NCBI GenBank assembly: GCA_018262575.1
Contig: JAGSYU010000017.1
Span: 1-35,755 of the forward strand
DNA length: 35,755 nucleotides
Reading direction: 5' to 3'
Source: Pseudomonadota bacterium
Lineage (GTDB): Bacteria > Pseudomonadota > Alphaproteobacteria > Rhizobiales > Pleomorphomonadaceae
Made by a program: the position numbers and the translations under genes. The notes under the pieces were generated by a model. It had not been told where the DNA came from. It did no database searches and saw nothing but the letters and a program-made list of their open reading frames with translations. Numbering within the stretch: position 1 is the stretch's first letter; each line of letters opens with the position of its first letter. Positions 26,318 through 35,755 of the stretch are shown here, piece by piece.

Positions 26318-27408
26318 CCATCCTCGCGGAACAACAAAACCGTGGAACCCAGCAAGATCGCCACAACAGAGGGCGCCCACGCTGCAAGGACCGGTGACAC
26401 CAGTCCTTCGCTGCCCAGCGAACGGGCAACCTCGATGACGACATAAAGCACGAAGCCCGCGACGACGCCACCGAGAATCATCTTCTCGCCACCGCCATAT
26501 CGTGCAAATCCCAGCGACACTGTTGCGGCAATGAGCACCATCGACGCCAGGAGCAGCGGTCGAGCCAGGAGCGATTGAAACTGAAGGCTGAATCTGTTTG
26601 CCGGCAGCGACGAGGCCCGCGCCTGAGCGATCGCGCTTGGCAACTGCCAGAAGGAGATGCTGTCGGGCGAACCGAGGCCGCCGGCGACCTGCTCGGCGGT
26701 CAGGGCCGTCGCCAGAAAGTAACTGTCGTGACGCTTGGGAGTGCCGCTGCTTTCGATCACCAATGCGTCGGAAAGATGCCACTGCCCCGGCTCGAGCCGG
26801 CCAACCTTGGCCTCGATGCGCTCGGCGAGCATGCCGTCGGCGCCGAACACCCAGAACACCGGCTTCAGGATGGTATTCCCGCCATCAGACACGCCTTCGG
26901 TGTGCAGCACGGCATTGCCGTCGCCGGTCCGTTGCCGTGTCCAGCTCGGTGTGGCCGATCCCGACAAGAGCGCCGTCATCACACTTGCGCGGGCCCCGAC
27001 CAGGATGGTGCTCGACAGGTTGCGGGCCGACGTCACCAGTGGATTGTAAATCGTCGACGCGACGATTCCGAGGGCGAGAGCGAAGGCAAGGGCGGGCAAC
27101 GTGAACTGCCAGACGGAAAGTCCCGCCGCCCGCACGATCATCAGTTCCGAGCCGCGCGACAGCGTCATGAAGGCAGCGATCGAGCCGAGCAGTACGGCGA
27201 AGGGCAACACTTGTTCCATCAGCGCCGGTACGCGCAGGGCCGACGCGGCAATGACGAGGGCCACCGAGATGTCGTCCCTCCCGCCGGTCGACCGCAGCAG
27301 CTCGATCGCATCAATCAGGAACACCAGCAGGAAAATGCCGACAAACATGCCGAGAATCCAACTGGCAAAACGCAGCGTGAAATAGGTAGCGAGCGAGCGA
27401 CCGATCAT
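26314..27408 (-). CDS. lptG: LPS export ABC transporter permease LptG
   Basis: 364-residue inner-membrane permease of the LptB2FG complex, which extracts lipopolysaccharide from the inner membrane. It starts GRSLATYFTLRFASWILGMF and has the family-typical first helices with LPFAVLLGSIAAFMTLSRGSELMIVRAAG. A periplasmic jellyroll domain (about 130-260) follows, then three C-terminal helices. The start ATG at 27408 overlaps the lptF stop (ATGA), and its own stop overlaps the lptD start, so the three genes are coupled. The ATPase LptB is not encoded in the window, as is normal. Confidence 0.94.
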   Translation of the reverse strand: MIGRSLATYFTLRFASWILGMFVGIFLLVFLIDAIELLRSTGGRDDISVALVIAASALRVPALMEQVLPFAVLLGSIAAFMTLSRGSELMIVRAAGLSVWQFTLPALAFALALGIVASTIYNPLVTSARNLSSTILVGARASVMTALLSGSATPSWTRQRTGDGNAVLHTEGVSDGGNTILKPVFWVFGADGMLAERIEAKVGRLEPGQWHLSDALVIESSGTPKRHDSYFLATALTAEQVAGGLGSPDSISFWQLPSAIAQARASSLPANRFSLQFQSLLARPLLLASMVLIAATVSLGFARYGGGEKMILGGVVAGFVLYVVIEVARSLGSEGLVSPVLAAWAPSVVAILLGSTVLLFREDG

Positions 27409-28556
27409 CGGGCGGCCTCCTGGCCGCTAGACATCGCTCGCCGTAGACGGGCGATCAACTTGTCGGCGAAGCTGGTGGAGACAACCGGATGAGCGCCAAC
27501 GGCGATCATGGCCGCGAAGGCGGCGACGAGCAGGGTCGGTGCGGCGACGGCGACGAAGGCAATCTCCGGCGTTCCCTTGGAGATACCCATGACGGCGAAG
27601 CCGAGCACGCGCACGAGCGAGCCGACGATAATCGCCATCGTCACCGGCAATGTCTGGCCGCGGCGATTGCTGGTGGGAAAGCCGAGAAACAGGAAGACGG
27701 CGAGCGCCTGGGCGATCGGATAGATCGGCTCGGCAAGGCGATTCATGATCTCGGGAGCGATCTCCGGATCGTCGCCGGCTTTGCGGAGGTCGAGGAGTTC
27801 GCCCAACGTCCGCTCTGACAGCCCGTAGTTGACGCTGCCCGTCTTCGAGGTGAGCTGGCTGAGATCGAAGGCATAGGAGCCGAAGGTAACGAAGGTGTTG
27901 GCGCCGCTGACCTTGGCCTTTCGCTCGACGGTCCCCTGTTCCATGACGATCATCGAACGGCCCATCACCTCGGCGAGGCGGCCACGCTTGGCGGAATAGG
28001 TAAAGGAGAATTCCGAGCTGCGATCGTCCACGATGAACAGGTCGAGCAGCGATCCGTCGCCGTCGCGGTTGCGAATGTGAAAGGTCAGGCCGGCATCGAC
28101 CTGGGTGAACCGGCCCGGCTGAATGACGTTGGCGACGATGTCTGCCCGCACCGTCTGCATCATGTCGTAGGCCGAACGCGAGGCGCCCGGGTTGAGCCAG
28201 AAGGCCAGCGCGCCAACGAAGACCGACACGGTCAGCGCGGCGGCGACGAATGGCAAGGCGAGGCGCCGCTGCGACACGCCGGCCGCTGTGATCGCCACGA
28301 TGCCGCTGTCCGACTGCAGGCGCTGCAGGACGATGACCAGAGCGACCACCAGCGCGAAGGGCGCCACCACGCCAAGGACGCGCGGCATCGATAGCATGGT
28401 CAGACCAAGATAAACGGCGATCGCCTGCCCCTTGGCCGTGACGAGGTCGAAGCGGCGGAGCGCCTGCGTCACCCATGCGATGCCGGCGAGCGTCATCATC
28501 ACGCTGAAGAAGGCGAGGAGCGTTCGCGAAAAGAGATAGGTGCCGAAACGCCGCAT
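27405..28556 (-). CDS. lptF: LPS export ABC transporter permease LptF
   Basis: 383-residue partner of LptG. It starts MRRFGTYLFSRTLLAFFSVM and contains the LptF/LptG motif RVLGVVAPFALVVALVIVL with SGIVAITAAGVSQRRLALPF. A periplasmic beta-jellyroll is in the middle, and C-terminal helices include PIAQALAVFLFLGFPTSNRRG. ATG 28556 is chosen because homology begins there and AAGG lies 8 bases upstream; the open frame continues upstream without family features. It is the first gene of the operon, divergent from pepA across a 238-bp spacer in which no clear promoter pair could be assigned. Confidence 0.94.
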   Translation of the reverse strand: MRRFGTYLFSRTLLAFFSVMMTLAGIAWVTQALRRFDLVTAKGQAIAVYLGLTMLSMPRVLGVVAPFALVVALVIVLQRLQSDSGIVAITAAGVSQRRLALPFVAAALTVSVFVGALAFWLNPGASRSAYDMMQTVRADIVANVIQPGRFTQVDAGLTFHIRNRDGDGSLLDLFIVDDRSSEFSFTYSAKRGRLAEVMGRSMIVMEQGTVERKAKVSGANTFVTFGSYAFDLSQLTSKTGSVNYGLSERTLGELLDLRKAGDDPEIAPEIMNRLAEPIYPIAQALAVFLFLGFPTSNRRGQTLPVTMAIIVGSLVRVLGFAVMGISKGTPEIAFVAVAAPTLLVAAFAAMIAVGAHPVVSTSFADKLIARLRRAMSSGQEAAR

Positions 28557-28794
28557 CGTGAAACCTTGTCGAACCTCCGACAGCAGGGAAATTGAGGCTA
28601 GCAGGCCTATAGTGAATCCTTCCTTCCCGAAAAGGATAAATTTTCGGCTCCCGTGGACGGCGGCCCGACTCCCGCCAGCGGTAACCGCGTCGGAATGCAA
28701 CTCCCGTCTTGCTCTCTCCCTCGTCACGCGCCACATTCGGCCGGCAAGTTCGGGTCGCACTCGCTGAGGGGTGCCCGGCAATCAGGATGAAATC

Positions 28795-30288
28795 ATGGCG
28801 GCTGCTCCCACTCTTTCCTTTTCCAAGACGCTCGAGGCCGATGCCCCGGTGCTGGTCGTTCTCGTCGATCCGGATAACAAGGCCGGGTCCATGGGGAGTG
28901 CCGTGCTCGACCAGCTGACCGGCGGCCTCGGCCGGGCCGTCGCTGCGACCGGCTTCTCGGGCAAGGCCGGCTCGTTCCTGGATATCCTCGCACCGGCCGG
29001 CCTGTCCGTCGGGCGGCTCGTTCTGGCCGGCGTCGGTCCGGCTGCCGAATTTGACGACAAGGCTGCGCTGAAGCTGGGTGGGCAGGTTTATGGCAAGCTG
29101 AAGGAGCTCAAGGCCAAGGCGGCGACGGTTGTCCTCGAGGGGACGGGCGGGTCGCTTGCCCTCGAACTCGGTGCCGAATTCCTGCTGGGGCTTCGCCTGC
29201 GTGCCTATGAGTTCGACAAGTACAAGACCAAGAAGAAGGACGACGCGACCGATCCCGTTGCGGTCACCGTCGTCGCCGAACATGTCGGCAAGCTGAAGAA
29301 GGCCTGGGCCGAGGTCGAACCGGTGGCCGAGGGCGTCGTGATCGCCCGTGACCTCGTTCACGAAGCGCCCAATGCGCTCGGTCCGCTGGAATTCGCCGCC
29401 GAGGCCGAAAAGCTGAAGAAGCTCGGTGTCGACGTGGAGGTGCTGGGCGAGAAGGAAATCAGGAAGATCGGCATGGGCGCGCTGCTCGCCGTGGCCCAGG
29501 GGTCCGTTCGGCCGCCGCGCGTCGTCGTCATGAAGTGGAACGGCGGCAAGGATGGCGATCGCCCGGCCGTGTTCATCGGCAAGGGCCTTGTCTTCGATTC
29601 GGGCGGTATCTCCATCAAGCCGGCCGGCGGCATGGAGGACATGAAGGCCGACATGGGCGGTGCGGCTGCCGTCACCGGCCTGTTCCGGGCGCTGGCCGGC
29701 CGCAAGGCGAAGGTCAATGCCATCGGCCTCCTCGGTATCGTCGAGAACATGCCCGACGGCGGGTCCTACCGCCCCGGCGACATTCTGACCTCGCTGTCGG
29801 GCCAGACCATTGAGGTGGTCAACACCGATGCCGAGGGCCGTCTCGTTCTCGCCGACGTGCTGACCTACGCGGCCGATCGCTTCAAGCCGGCCTTCATGAT
29901 CAATCTCGCCACGCTGACCGGTGCCATCGTGGTGGCGCTCGGTGCCCAGATCGCCGGATTGTTCTCAAATGACGACCAGCTTGCCGGCGACCTCGTCAAG
30001 GCCGGCGAGGACACCGGCGAGCGTCTGTGGCGCATGCCGATGGGGCCGGACTACGACAAGCTGATCGATAGCCGCTTCGCCGACATGAAGAATTCCGGCG
30101 GCCGCAATGCCGGCTCGATCACCGCGGCGCAGTTCCTGAAGCGATTCGTCGGCGAGACGCCGTGGGCGCACCTCGACATCGCCGGCACCGCCATGTCGAG
30201 CCCCGAGACCGACATCAACCGCGCCTGGGCGTCGGGCTTCGGCGTGCGCCTGCTCGATCGTCTGGTGCGAAACCGCTTCGAGAGCTGA
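28795..30288 (+). CDS. pepA: Leucyl aminopeptidase (PepA, family M17)
   Basis: 497-residue cytosolic metallopeptidase removing N-terminal residues from peptides. The two-metal site is complete: Lys263 and Asp268 in [10 protein letters not shown], Asp286 in [11 protein letters not shown], and Asp345 and Glu347 in NTDAEGR. Arg349 is the usual catalytic Arg. An N-terminal regulatory macro-like domain takes residues 1 to about 170. ATG 28795 has AGGA 7 bases upstream; the in-frame GTG at 28771 is too close to its GAGG. It is divergent from lptF and followed by holC, as in many alphaproteobacteria. Some homologues also bind DNA, which the sequence cannot decide here. Confidence 0.96.
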   Translation: MAAAPTLSFSKTLEADAPVLVVLVDPDNKAGSMGSAVLDQLTGGLGRAVAATGFSGKAGSFLDILAPAGLSVGRLVLAGVGPAAEFDDKAALKLGGQVYGKLKELKAKAATVVLEGTGGSLALELGAEFLLGLRLRAYEFDKYKTKKKDDATDPVAVTVVAEHVGKLKKAWAEVEPVAEGVVIARDLVHEAPNALGPLEFAAEAEKLKKLGVDVEVLGEKEIRKIGMGALLAVAQGSVRPPRVVVMKWNGGKDGDRPAVFIGKGLVFDSGGISIKPAGGMEDMKADMGGAAAVTGLFRALAGRKAKVNAIGLLGIVENMPDGGSYRPGDILTSLSGQTIEVVNTDAEGRLVLADVLTYAADRFKPAFMINLATLTGAIVVALGAQIAGLFSNDDQLAGDLVKAGEDTGERLWRMPMGPDYDKLIDSRFADMKNSGGRNAGSITAAQFLKRFVGETPWAHLDIAGTAMSSPETDINRAWASGFGVRLLDRLVRNRFES

Positions 30289-30358
30289 CAGAGGGCGTCC
30301 TTCTTGGCCGAGATGGTCTGTCTGCGCAGACCGTGACGACGAAATATTCAACTCGTCA

Positions 30359-30378
30359 TCCTCCGCCAAGGCGGAGGA
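30359..30378. repeat. Palindromic element TCCTCCGCC-AA-GGCGGAGGA
   Basis: A 9-bp perfect stem with a 2-base centre lies in the 175-bp spacer between pepA and holC, preceded by CTCGTCA. Its form resembles the short palindromic repeats scattered between genes in Rhizobiales genomes. No U tract follows, so it is not a standard terminator, although it could shield the pepA mRNA end. A smaller hairpin, GGTCTG-N6-CAGACC, lies at 30315-30332. Confidence 0.5.
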
Positions 30379-30463
30379 CCTCGCGCCGGAAGGGACGACG
30401 CGGCTATAGGCCTCATTGCGAACCCGGAGATTTCGGGTTTGCGGTGCAATGGACGAGCGATCG

Positions 30464-30916
30464 ATGACCGAGGCCCTGTTTTACCACCTCGACGGCCAGC
30501 CGCTCGAACGGATTCTGCCGGTGCTCCTGCAGAAGTCGGTCGAGCGTGGCTGGCACGTCGTGGTGGAAGCGGGGACGCCGGAGCGACTCGCCGCCCTCGA
30601 CAGTCATCTCTGGACCTTCGATGACGCCGCCTTCCTGCCGCATGGTACCGCCGCCGACGGGCACACCGCGTTGCAGCCGGTCTATCTCGCCGTCGGTCCC
30701 GAAACGCCCAATGGCGCCACCGTCCGCTTTCTCGTCGACCGGGCGCCGCTTCCGGAAGACGCCGATCGCTACGAGCGTCTCGTGCTGATCTTCGACGGCA
30801 CCGATGAGGGGGCGCTGGCCGAAGCCCGAGCCGCCTGGAAGGCGTTGAAGACGCGTGGCCTTGACGTTACCTACTGGCAACAGGACGGGGAGGGACGGTG
30901 GGTGCGCAAGGCGTAA
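30464..30916 (+). CDS. holC: DNA polymerase III subunit chi (HolC)
   Basis: 150-residue clamp-loader accessory protein that links the polymerase to single-strand binding protein. Family stretches are MTEALFYHLDGQPLERILPVL (start), LLQKSVERGWHVVVEAG, SHLWTFDDAAFLPHG and RYERLVLIFDG. The length is normal for alphaproteobacterial HolC. ATG 30464 is preferred because family similarity begins there, with GGACGAG upstream; an ATG at 30449 would add five residues. It follows pepA on the same strand, a common arrangement. Confidence 0.92.
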   Translation: MTEALFYHLDGQPLERILPVLLQKSVERGWHVVVEAGTPERLAALDSHLWTFDDAAFLPHGTAADGHTALQPVYLAVGPETPNGATVRFLVDRAPLPEDADRYERLVLIFDGTDEGALAEARAAWKALKTRGLDVTYWQQDGEGRWVRKA

Positions 30917-31000
30917 GGCGGGACCGGATCGCACCGTCCATATGTTCGTCTCCTGAAAAGACCTCTGACATTTGAGCTGGTCTCGGCTAGAACCACGATC

Positions 31001-32377
31001 ATGAACACTGTCGTCCGCTTCGCTCCGTCCCCTACCGGCAACATTCACATCGGCAACGCCCGTCCGGCCTTGTTCAACTGGCTGTTCGCGCTGAAGACCG
31101 GTGGGCGGTTCATCCTGCGCTTCGACGATACCGACCGCGCCCGCTCGACCGAGGAATACGCGGCCAATATCGTCGCCGATCTCGCCTGGCTTGGCATCCG
31201 GCCGCACACATCCTTCCGCCAGGCGGACCGGATCGACCGCTATGCGGCTGCCAAGGTCGACCTCGTCGCCAAGGGACTGCTCTATCCCTGCTACGAGACG
31301 GCGGAAGAGTTGGAGTATGCCCGCAAGCGCCGACTGGCTCGGCATCTGCCGCCGATCTACGATCGGGCCGCGCTGAAGCTGACCGATGCCGACCGTGCCC
31401 GCCTTGAGGCAGAGGGACGGCAGCCGCATTGGCGCTTCCTGCTGCCCAATTTCGACAGCGATCCGCTCTCGCCGAGTCGCCACCTCGTTCACTGGCAGGA
31501 TCTCTGCCGGGGCGAGGAGACCGTCGATCTCGCCTCATTGTCGGACCCCGTGTTGATCCGGGCCGATGGCACCTACCTCTACACGCTGACCTCGGTGGTC
31601 GATGACATCGACACGTCGGTCACCCACATCATTCGAGGCGGTGACCACATCACCAACACCGGCGTCCAGATCGCCTTGTTCGAGGCGCTGGGGGGCACCG
31701 TTCCAATCTTCGCCCACCATAACCTGTTGACCGACGCCACCGGCGAGGGCTTCTCCAAGCGGACGGGATCTCTGTCGCTGCGCAGCTTGCGCGCCGAGGG
31801 GTATGAGCCCGAGGCCGTGGCCTCGCTTGCCGTCAATGTCGGCACGTCGCACGCTGTTGAGAAGGTCGGGTCGCTCGCCGACCTCGCTGCCGACTTCGAC
31901 CTCGCCGCCGTCTCCCGTTCGTCCGCCAAGTTCGATCCGAGCGAACTCAAGACGCTGAACGCCCGCATTGTCCACGGCTTCGATTATACATCCGTCCAGA
32001 AGCGGTTGACCGATCTCGGCATTCCTGCCCATCCGGCCTTCTGGCAGGCGGTGAAGGGCAACTGCACGCGCCTTTCCGACGCCGCCGAGTGGTGGAAGCT
32101 GATCACCGGTCCGGTGACGCCGCAGGTCGAGGAGGCCGATCGCGACTTCCTGGAAGCCGCGCGCGAGGTCCTGCCGCCCGAGCCCTGGACCGACGATAGC
32201 TTCAGGGAATGGACGTCGGCGTTGAAAGCGAAGACCGGCCGCAAGGGGCGTGATCTGTTCTTGCCGCTGCGAAAGGCCCTGACCGGTCTCGATCATGGGC
32301 CGGAACTTGCGCCGCTGCTGCCGCTGATCGGCGCCGAGGCGGTGCGGGAACGCCTTTCCGCCGCGGTCGGACAATGA
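31001..32377 (+). CDS. gltX: Glutamate--tRNA ligase (GltX)
   Basis: 458-residue class I aminoacyl-tRNA synthetase charging tRNA with glutamate. HIGH-type motif HIGN is at 16-19 in [20 protein letters not shown]. The KMSKS-type motif appears as FSKRT at 251-255 ([16 protein letters not shown]), a variant normal for one of the two GltX types in alphaproteobacteria. It is too long, and has a full anticodon-binding C-terminal part, to be a GluQ-RS. Alphaproteobacteria often carry two gltX genes and mischarge tRNA-Gln for later amidation; which role this copy has is not shown. The start is ATG at 31001; the ribosome site is weak. Confidence 0.94.
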   Translation: MNTVVRFAPSPTGNIHIGNARPALFNWLFALKTGGRFILRFDDTDRARSTEEYAANIVADLAWLGIRPHTSFRQADRIDRYAAAKVDLVAKGLLYPCYETAEELEYARKRRLARHLPPIYDRAALKLTDADRARLEAEGRQPHWRFLLPNFDSDPLSPSRHLVHWQDLCRGEETVDLASLSDPVLIRADGTYLYTLTSVVDDIDTSVTHIIRGGDHITNTGVQIALFEALGGTVPIFAHHNLLTDATGEGFSKRTGSLSLRSLRAEGYEPEAVASLAVNVGTSHAVEKVGSLADLAADFDLAAVSRSSAKFDPSELKTLNARIVHGFDYTSVQKRLTDLGIPAHPAFWQAVKGNCTRLSDAAEWWKLITGPVTPQVEEADRDFLEAAREVLPPEPWTDDSFREWTSALKAKTGRKGRDLFLPLRKALTGLDHGPELAPLLPLIGAEAVRERLSAAVGQ

Positions 32378-32414
32378 GCGCCGCGTGATCCGGACTCCAC
32401 AACAGGAGAGGGCG

Positions 32415-33200
32415 ATGCGACGGTCGTACGGTTTTCCGCTGCTTCTCGGCCTTCTCGCCGGCTTGCTGGCCCTCCCCGAAGCCCGGGCGGAGGAGCCCGC
32501 CTGTGATCCGGTTGCCATCGATCTCACGCTGATGCCGCAGCGCACGCTGATCTATCCGAGCCTCAAGGAGACGCTGCGGGTGCAGGCGGCGCGTCCCGAA
32601 CGGGCCGATGTCGTGTTGATCGGCGACTCGCTGTTTGCCGGCTGGCGCACCGATCTGCCGACCACCTTTCCATCGACTGCGATCTACGATTTTGCGGTCG
32701 GCGGCGACCGGGTTCCGAACGTGCTCTGGCGGCTTGAAAACACCGATTTGTCGCATCTCCGGCCCGCGGCGATCGCACTTCTGATCGGCACCAACGATCT
32801 TGCCGCCGGCACGCCAGCCTGCGCCGTGGCGATCGGCATCGAGACGATCGTCGAAAGGCTGCGTCGCCTATGGCCGGAGACGCCGGTACTCGTGCTGACC
32901 ATCCCGCCGCGCGGCGCCGATTTCCGTGCTCTCGACGGCCAGCGGCTCGAGGTGAACCGCGCTATCGGGGTGCTCGGCGGCCGTTTCGACAAGGTTCACC
33001 CCGTGGCGATCGACGACGGTGTCTTCACCTGCGGCGGATATGGCAAGCCGCCGCTGACCGGGGGTGTCGCGGCCGAGCGCTATTCCTGCGACAACTACGC
33101 CGATGACAATCTCCATTTCTCGACCAAGGGATACGTCGAGCTTGGCCGCCTGCTCGCGCGTGCCACGGCCGGCATGCGTCGTGAAAGCATCTTCCGCTGA
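32415..33200 (+). CDS. Exported SGNH/GDSL-type hydrolase
   Basis: 261-residue protein with a signal peptide (RRSYG, hydrophobic LLLGLLAGLLALPEARA, cleavage near 25). The SGNH blocks are in order: nucleophile Ser72 in VLIGDSLFAGW, Gly in AVGGDRV, Asn127 in GTND, and Asp231/His234 in DDNLHFSTKGY. It is therefore probably a periplasmic or secreted esterase/lipase or carbohydrate deacetylase. The substrate is unknown. The mature protein has several Cys (four or more), perhaps in disulfides. ATG 32415 follows AGGAGAGGG; the frame starts at 32385, but that start would precede the signal peptide without a ribosome site. It is close behind gltX (37 bp) and may be cotranscribed. Confidence 0.88.
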   Translation: MRRSYGFPLLLGLLAGLLALPEARAEEPACDPVAIDLTLMPQRTLIYPSLKETLRVQAARPERADVVLIGDSLFAGWRTDLPTTFPSTAIYDFAVGGDRVPNVLWRLENTDLSHLRPAAIALLIGTNDLAAGTPACAVAIGIETIVERLRRLWPETPVLVLTIPPRGADFRALDGQRLEVNRAIGVLGGRFDKVHPVAIDDGVFTCGGYGKPPLTGGVAAERYSCDNYADDNLHFSTKGYVELGRLLARATAGMRRESIFR

Positions 33201-33292
33201 CAGCGGGGTCTTGGCCGCTCTCGACGGACGCTTATATGTCCGGCAGGGTGACCGGGATCTGTCCGGTCCGTTGAAGCCGGGATGCCTCTGAA

Positions 33293-33814
33293 ATGCGGAA
33301 TGTAGCCAAGTCGCTCGTGGGCCTTCTGGGCCTGGGTCTCGCCGTCTTCGGCCCCTCGCTTGCGTCGGCGTCCGACGACCCAGAACTCATCTTCAAACGG
33401 TCGACGGTCTGGCATTTCCTGACGCCGGACCATAAGCTTGCCGTCTATGCCATCGACGATCCCGTGGTGGAGGGCGTCGCCTGCCACTTCACGCTGCCCG
33501 AGAAGGGCGGCGTCAAGGGCATGCTCGGCCTTGCCGAGGAGACGTCCGATATTTCGCTCGCCTGCCGGCAGGTCGGTCCGATCAGCTTCAAGGAGAAGTT
33601 CGAGCAAGGGTCCGATATGTATAGTCAGAGCCGCTCGCTGTTCTTCAAGAAGATGCAGATCGTTCGAGGCTGCGATGCCAAGCGCAATGTCCTCGTCTAC
33701 CTCGTCTATTCGGACAAGCTGATCGAGGGCAGCCCGAAGAACTCGACGTCCAGTGTTCCCATCATGCCTTGGGGCGATACGCCGGCGGTGAAGTGCTCCG
33801 ATTGGCTTGAGTGA
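33293..33814 (+). CDS. creA: CreA family protein
   Basis: 173-residue exported protein of unknown biochemical role. It has a signal peptide (hydrophobic LVGLLGLGLAVFGPSLASA, cleavage near 26) and the CreA stretch: a VYAIDDPVVEGVACHFT segment, EETSDISLACRQVGPI, and SLFFKKMQIVRGCDAKRNVL, then YLVYSDKLIEGSPKNSTSSV. Cysteines at the two conserved places fit a disulfide. The start is ATG at 33293, with only a weak ribosome site. A strong intrinsic terminator follows 30 bp after the stop, so it ends its transcription unit. Confidence 0.92.
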   Translation: MRNVAKSLVGLLGLGLAVFGPSLASASDDPELIFKRSTVWHFLTPDHKLAVYAIDDPVVEGVACHFTLPEKGGVKGMLGLAEETSDISLACRQVGPISFKEKFEQGSDMYSQSRSLFFKKMQIVRGCDAKRNVLVYLVYSDKLIEGSPKNSTSSVPIMPWGDTPAVKCSDWLE

Positions 33815-33844
33815 AGTCCGGCGCAAATCTCGACTCTGCGTACC

Positions 33845-33875
33845 GCCGTCCGCATGTTGCGGGCGGCGTTTTTTT
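33845..33875 (+). terminator. Rho-independent terminator of creA
   Basis: GCCGTCCGC (33845-33853) pairs with GCGGGCGGC (33859-33867), one G-U pair, around a 5-base loop, followed by G and seven T. It is the clearest intrinsic terminator in the window. Confidence 0.9.
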
Positions 33876-34099
33876 GCCGCTTCCCTTGACGGCGAACTGC
33901 GTTTGACGGCATATCGGCGACCATGTTCCGGGACGCGCGCATCACCATTACTGCCAGCATTATTTGTGGCTGAGCTTTACGCCGGCCGCGGACGTGTCCC
34001 CGTAACGATCTTCCCGAAGACCAGAACGGATGATGAGTTCCCCCGGCCGGCCCGGCAGAGGCGTGGTTACACGTTCCATGGCGAAGGGGAGACGGGCTT

Positions 34100-35464
34100 T
34101 TGGCACTCAGGCTCTACAACACGCTGACGCGTGGCAAGGACGATTTCGTTCCGATCGACACCGACAACGTCCGCATGTACGTCTGCGGTCCCACCGTCTA
34201 TGACTTCGCCCATATCGGCAACGCCCGGCCGGTGATCGTCTTCGACGTGCTCTACCGCCTGCTCCGCCACCTCTATGGCGAGACGCACGTCACCTACGTG
34301 CGCAACATCACCGACGTTGATGACAAGATCAATGCCCGCGCCGCCCGCGACTATCCCGGCGTGCCACCGGTCGAGGCGATCCGCGACCTCACGGAGAAGA
34401 CCTACGCCCAGTTCGAGCAGGACGTGACCGAGCTCGGCTGCCTCAAGCCGACGGTGACGCCACGCGCCACCGAGCATGTCGCCGAGATGATCGCCATCAT
34501 CGAGCGGCTGATCGCCGGTGGCTTCGCCTATGTCGCCGACGGGCACGCGCTGTTCCACGTTCCGGCCATGCCCGACTACGGCACGCTCGCCCGTCGGTCG
34601 CTCGACGACATGATGGCCGGCGCCCGCGTCGAGGTGGCGCCCTACAAGCGCGATCCGATGGATTTCGTTCTCTGGAAGCCGTCCTCGAACGACGAGCCCG
34701 GCTGGGAAAGTCCGTGGGGCAGGGGGCGTCCTGGCTGGCACATCGAATGCTCGGCCATGAGCTGGAAGCACCTCGGCGAGACCTTCGACATCCATGGCGG
34801 CGGCATCGACTTGGTTTTCCCGCACCACGAGAACGAGGTCGCTCAGTCGCGCTGCGCCTTCCACAAGGATGTGATGGCCAACGTCTTCATGCACAACGGC
34901 TTCCTGCAGGTCGAAGGCGAGAAGATGTCCAAGTCGCTCGGCAACTTCTTCACCATTCGCGAGTTGCTGAACGACTGGCCGGGCGAGGTCCTGCGCTTCA
35001 ACATGTTGAAGACGCATTACCGCCAGCCGATCGACTTCACCGTCAAGGGGCTCGAGGAAGGATGGAAGACCCTCGACGAGTGGTATGCGATCGCCGCCGA
35101 TGTGGCTGCGGGCCGTCCGTCCGATGGACTGATCGACGCGCTGTCCGACGATCTCAACACGCCGAAGGCGATTGCCGAACTGCATGCCGTCAAGGGCGAT
35201 GCGGCGACGCTGTCGGCGTCGTTGCGTCTCCTCGGCTTCTTTGGCGATAGCGCCGTCACCTGGGCGGCGCGGCGTCCGGCCGCCGACATCGACGAGGTCA
35301 AGGTAAAGGCGCTGATCGCCGCCCGCATCGAAGCGCGCAAGGCGAAGAACTTCGCCGAAAGCGACCGCATCCGTGACGAGCTCGTCGCCATGGGCGTGGT
35401 GCTAATGGACGCCAAGAACAAGGACACTGGCGAGATCGAGACTGCCTGGGACGTGAAGAGGTAA
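34100..35464 (+). CDS. cysS: Cysteine--tRNA ligase (CysS)
   Basis: 454-residue class I synthetase. Zn-ligand Cys29 is in [14 protein letters not shown] is at 38-41, the other Zn site lies in WHIECSAM and HHENE, and KMSKS at 275-279 ([14 protein letters not shown]). All are canonical and the length is normal. The start is TTG at 34100: homology begins exactly at this codon ([10 protein letters not shown]), GGGGAGA lies about 10 bases upstream, and no in-frame ATG or GTG lies nearby. The ATG at 34078 is out of frame. The 224 bp between the creA terminator and this start hold no recognisable gene. Confidence 0.96.
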   Translation: MALRLYNTLTRGKDDFVPIDTDNVRMYVCGPTVYDFAHIGNARPVIVFDVLYRLLRHLYGETHVTYVRNITDVDDKINARAARDYPGVPPVEAIRDLTEKTYAQFEQDVTELGCLKPTVTPRATEHVAEMIAIIERLIAGGFAYVADGHALFHVPAMPDYGTLARRSLDDMMAGARVEVAPYKRDPMDFVLWKPSSNDEPGWESPWGRGRPGWHIECSAMSWKHLGETFDIHGGGIDLVFPHHENEVAQSRCAFHKDVMANVFMHNGFLQVEGEKMSKSLGNFFTIRELLNDWPGEVLRFNMLKTHYRQPIDFTVKGLEEGWKTLDEWYAIAADVAAGRPSDGLIDALSDDLNTPKAIAELHAVKGDAATLSASLRLLGFFGDSAVTWAARRPAADIDEVKVKALIAARIEARKAKNFAESDRIRDELVAMGVVLMDAKNKDTGEIETAWDVKR

Positions 35465-35489
35465 GGCCAGGGCATCGGGAGACACCAGC

Positions 35490-35755
35490 ATGACCATTCT
35501 GACCGGCGGCTGCCAGTGTGGCGCCATTCGCTTTTCCTGTGACGGTGGCAGGGTCTCTTCCGTATCGATCTGCCATTGCCGCATGTGCCAGAAGGCTGTC
35601 GGCAACTACTTCGCGCCGTTCGTCGCCTTCGAGGCGGGCGGCGTCAGCTGGACACGCGGCAGCCGCAAGCTCTTTCGCTCGTCCGGCCACGTCTCGCGCG
35701 CCTTCTGCGCCGACTGCGGCACGCCGCTCACCTACGAGGCCGACGGCTACGAGCC
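35490..35755 (+). CDS. GFA-family (Mss4-like zinc) protein, N-terminal part
   Basis: 88 codons are visible before the window ends. The fold is the glutathione-dependent formaldehyde-activating (GFA)/CENP-V family, with zinc-binding cysteines at 8 and 10 (GGCQCGAIRF), 28, 30 and 33 (CHCRMC), and 73 and 76 (FCADCGTPL). The start ATG at 35490 has GGGAGA upstream, 25 bp after cysS. Most members have no proven substrate, and the formaldehyde role is established for few of them. The C-terminal part lies outside the window. Confidence 0.9.
   Translation, partial: MTILTGGCQCGAIRFSCDGGRVSSVSICHCRMCQKAVGNYFAPFVAFEAGGVSWTRGSRKLFRSSGHVSRAFCADCGTPLTYEADGYE

Noticed and set aside
27427-29361. A 644-codon minus-strand open frame crossing lptF and the start of pepA
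   Set aside because: It overlaps two certain genes in other frames, and its composition (Arg/Pro-rich, no motifs) is that of a shadow frame.

Overview
The window is GC-rich chromosomal DNA from an alphaproteobacterium, most likely of the order Hyphomicrobiales (Rhizobiales). This rests on protein style and on gene order: lptF-lptG-lptD-surA-pdxA-rsmA facing yicC-gmk, pepA-holC, hisF-hisE-coaA near hslV-hslU, and UgpC-type sugar ABC operons. The species cannot be named from sequence alone. I saw no tRNA, rRNA, insertion sequence, prophage, CRISPR array or toxin-antitoxin pair.

Left part (1-9.4 kb): the start of an AraC-type regulator, then a divergent amino-sugar catabolic cluster. On the minus strand run murQ, a periplasmic sugar-binding protein, two permeases, a Gfo/Idh/MocA oxidoreductase and an ATPase, ending in a hairpin terminator. 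On the plus strand run a BadF/NagK-type kinase, a HutC-type GntR regulator and nagA. The predicted route is ABC import of MurNAc and/or GlcNAc (or a derivative), 6-phosphorylation, MurQ cleavage of the lactyl ether to GlcNAc-6-P, and NagA deacetylation to GlcN-6-P. Both arms carry a near-identical 20-bp element 22-24 bp before their first start codon. This is the best regulatory signal in the window.

Middle part (9.4-19.3 kb): coaA, hisE and hisF (minus), a soluble PAS-PAS chemoreceptor, a YeeZ-like NAD-binding protein, hslV and hslU, an orphan LacI-type regulator with a plausible promoter/operator, and an aldo/keto reductase. In many Rhizobiales hisB, hisH and hisA lie between hslV and hisF. 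Here that interval holds the chemoreceptor and the YeeZ-like gene instead.

Right part (19.4-35.8 kb): housekeeping genes. These are yicC-gmk (plus), converging on the lptF-lptG-lptD-surA-pdxA-rsmA envelope/cofactor/ribosome operon (minus), then pepA, holC, gltX, an exported SGNH hydrolase, creA with a clear intrinsic terminator, cysS, and a GFA-family gene cut by the window edge.

Nothing here is an obviously new defence, mobile or biosynthetic system. The items most worth checking are the amino-sugar cluster with its paired operators and unassigned oxidoreductase, the altered his-hsl neighbourhood, and several palindromic DNA elements.
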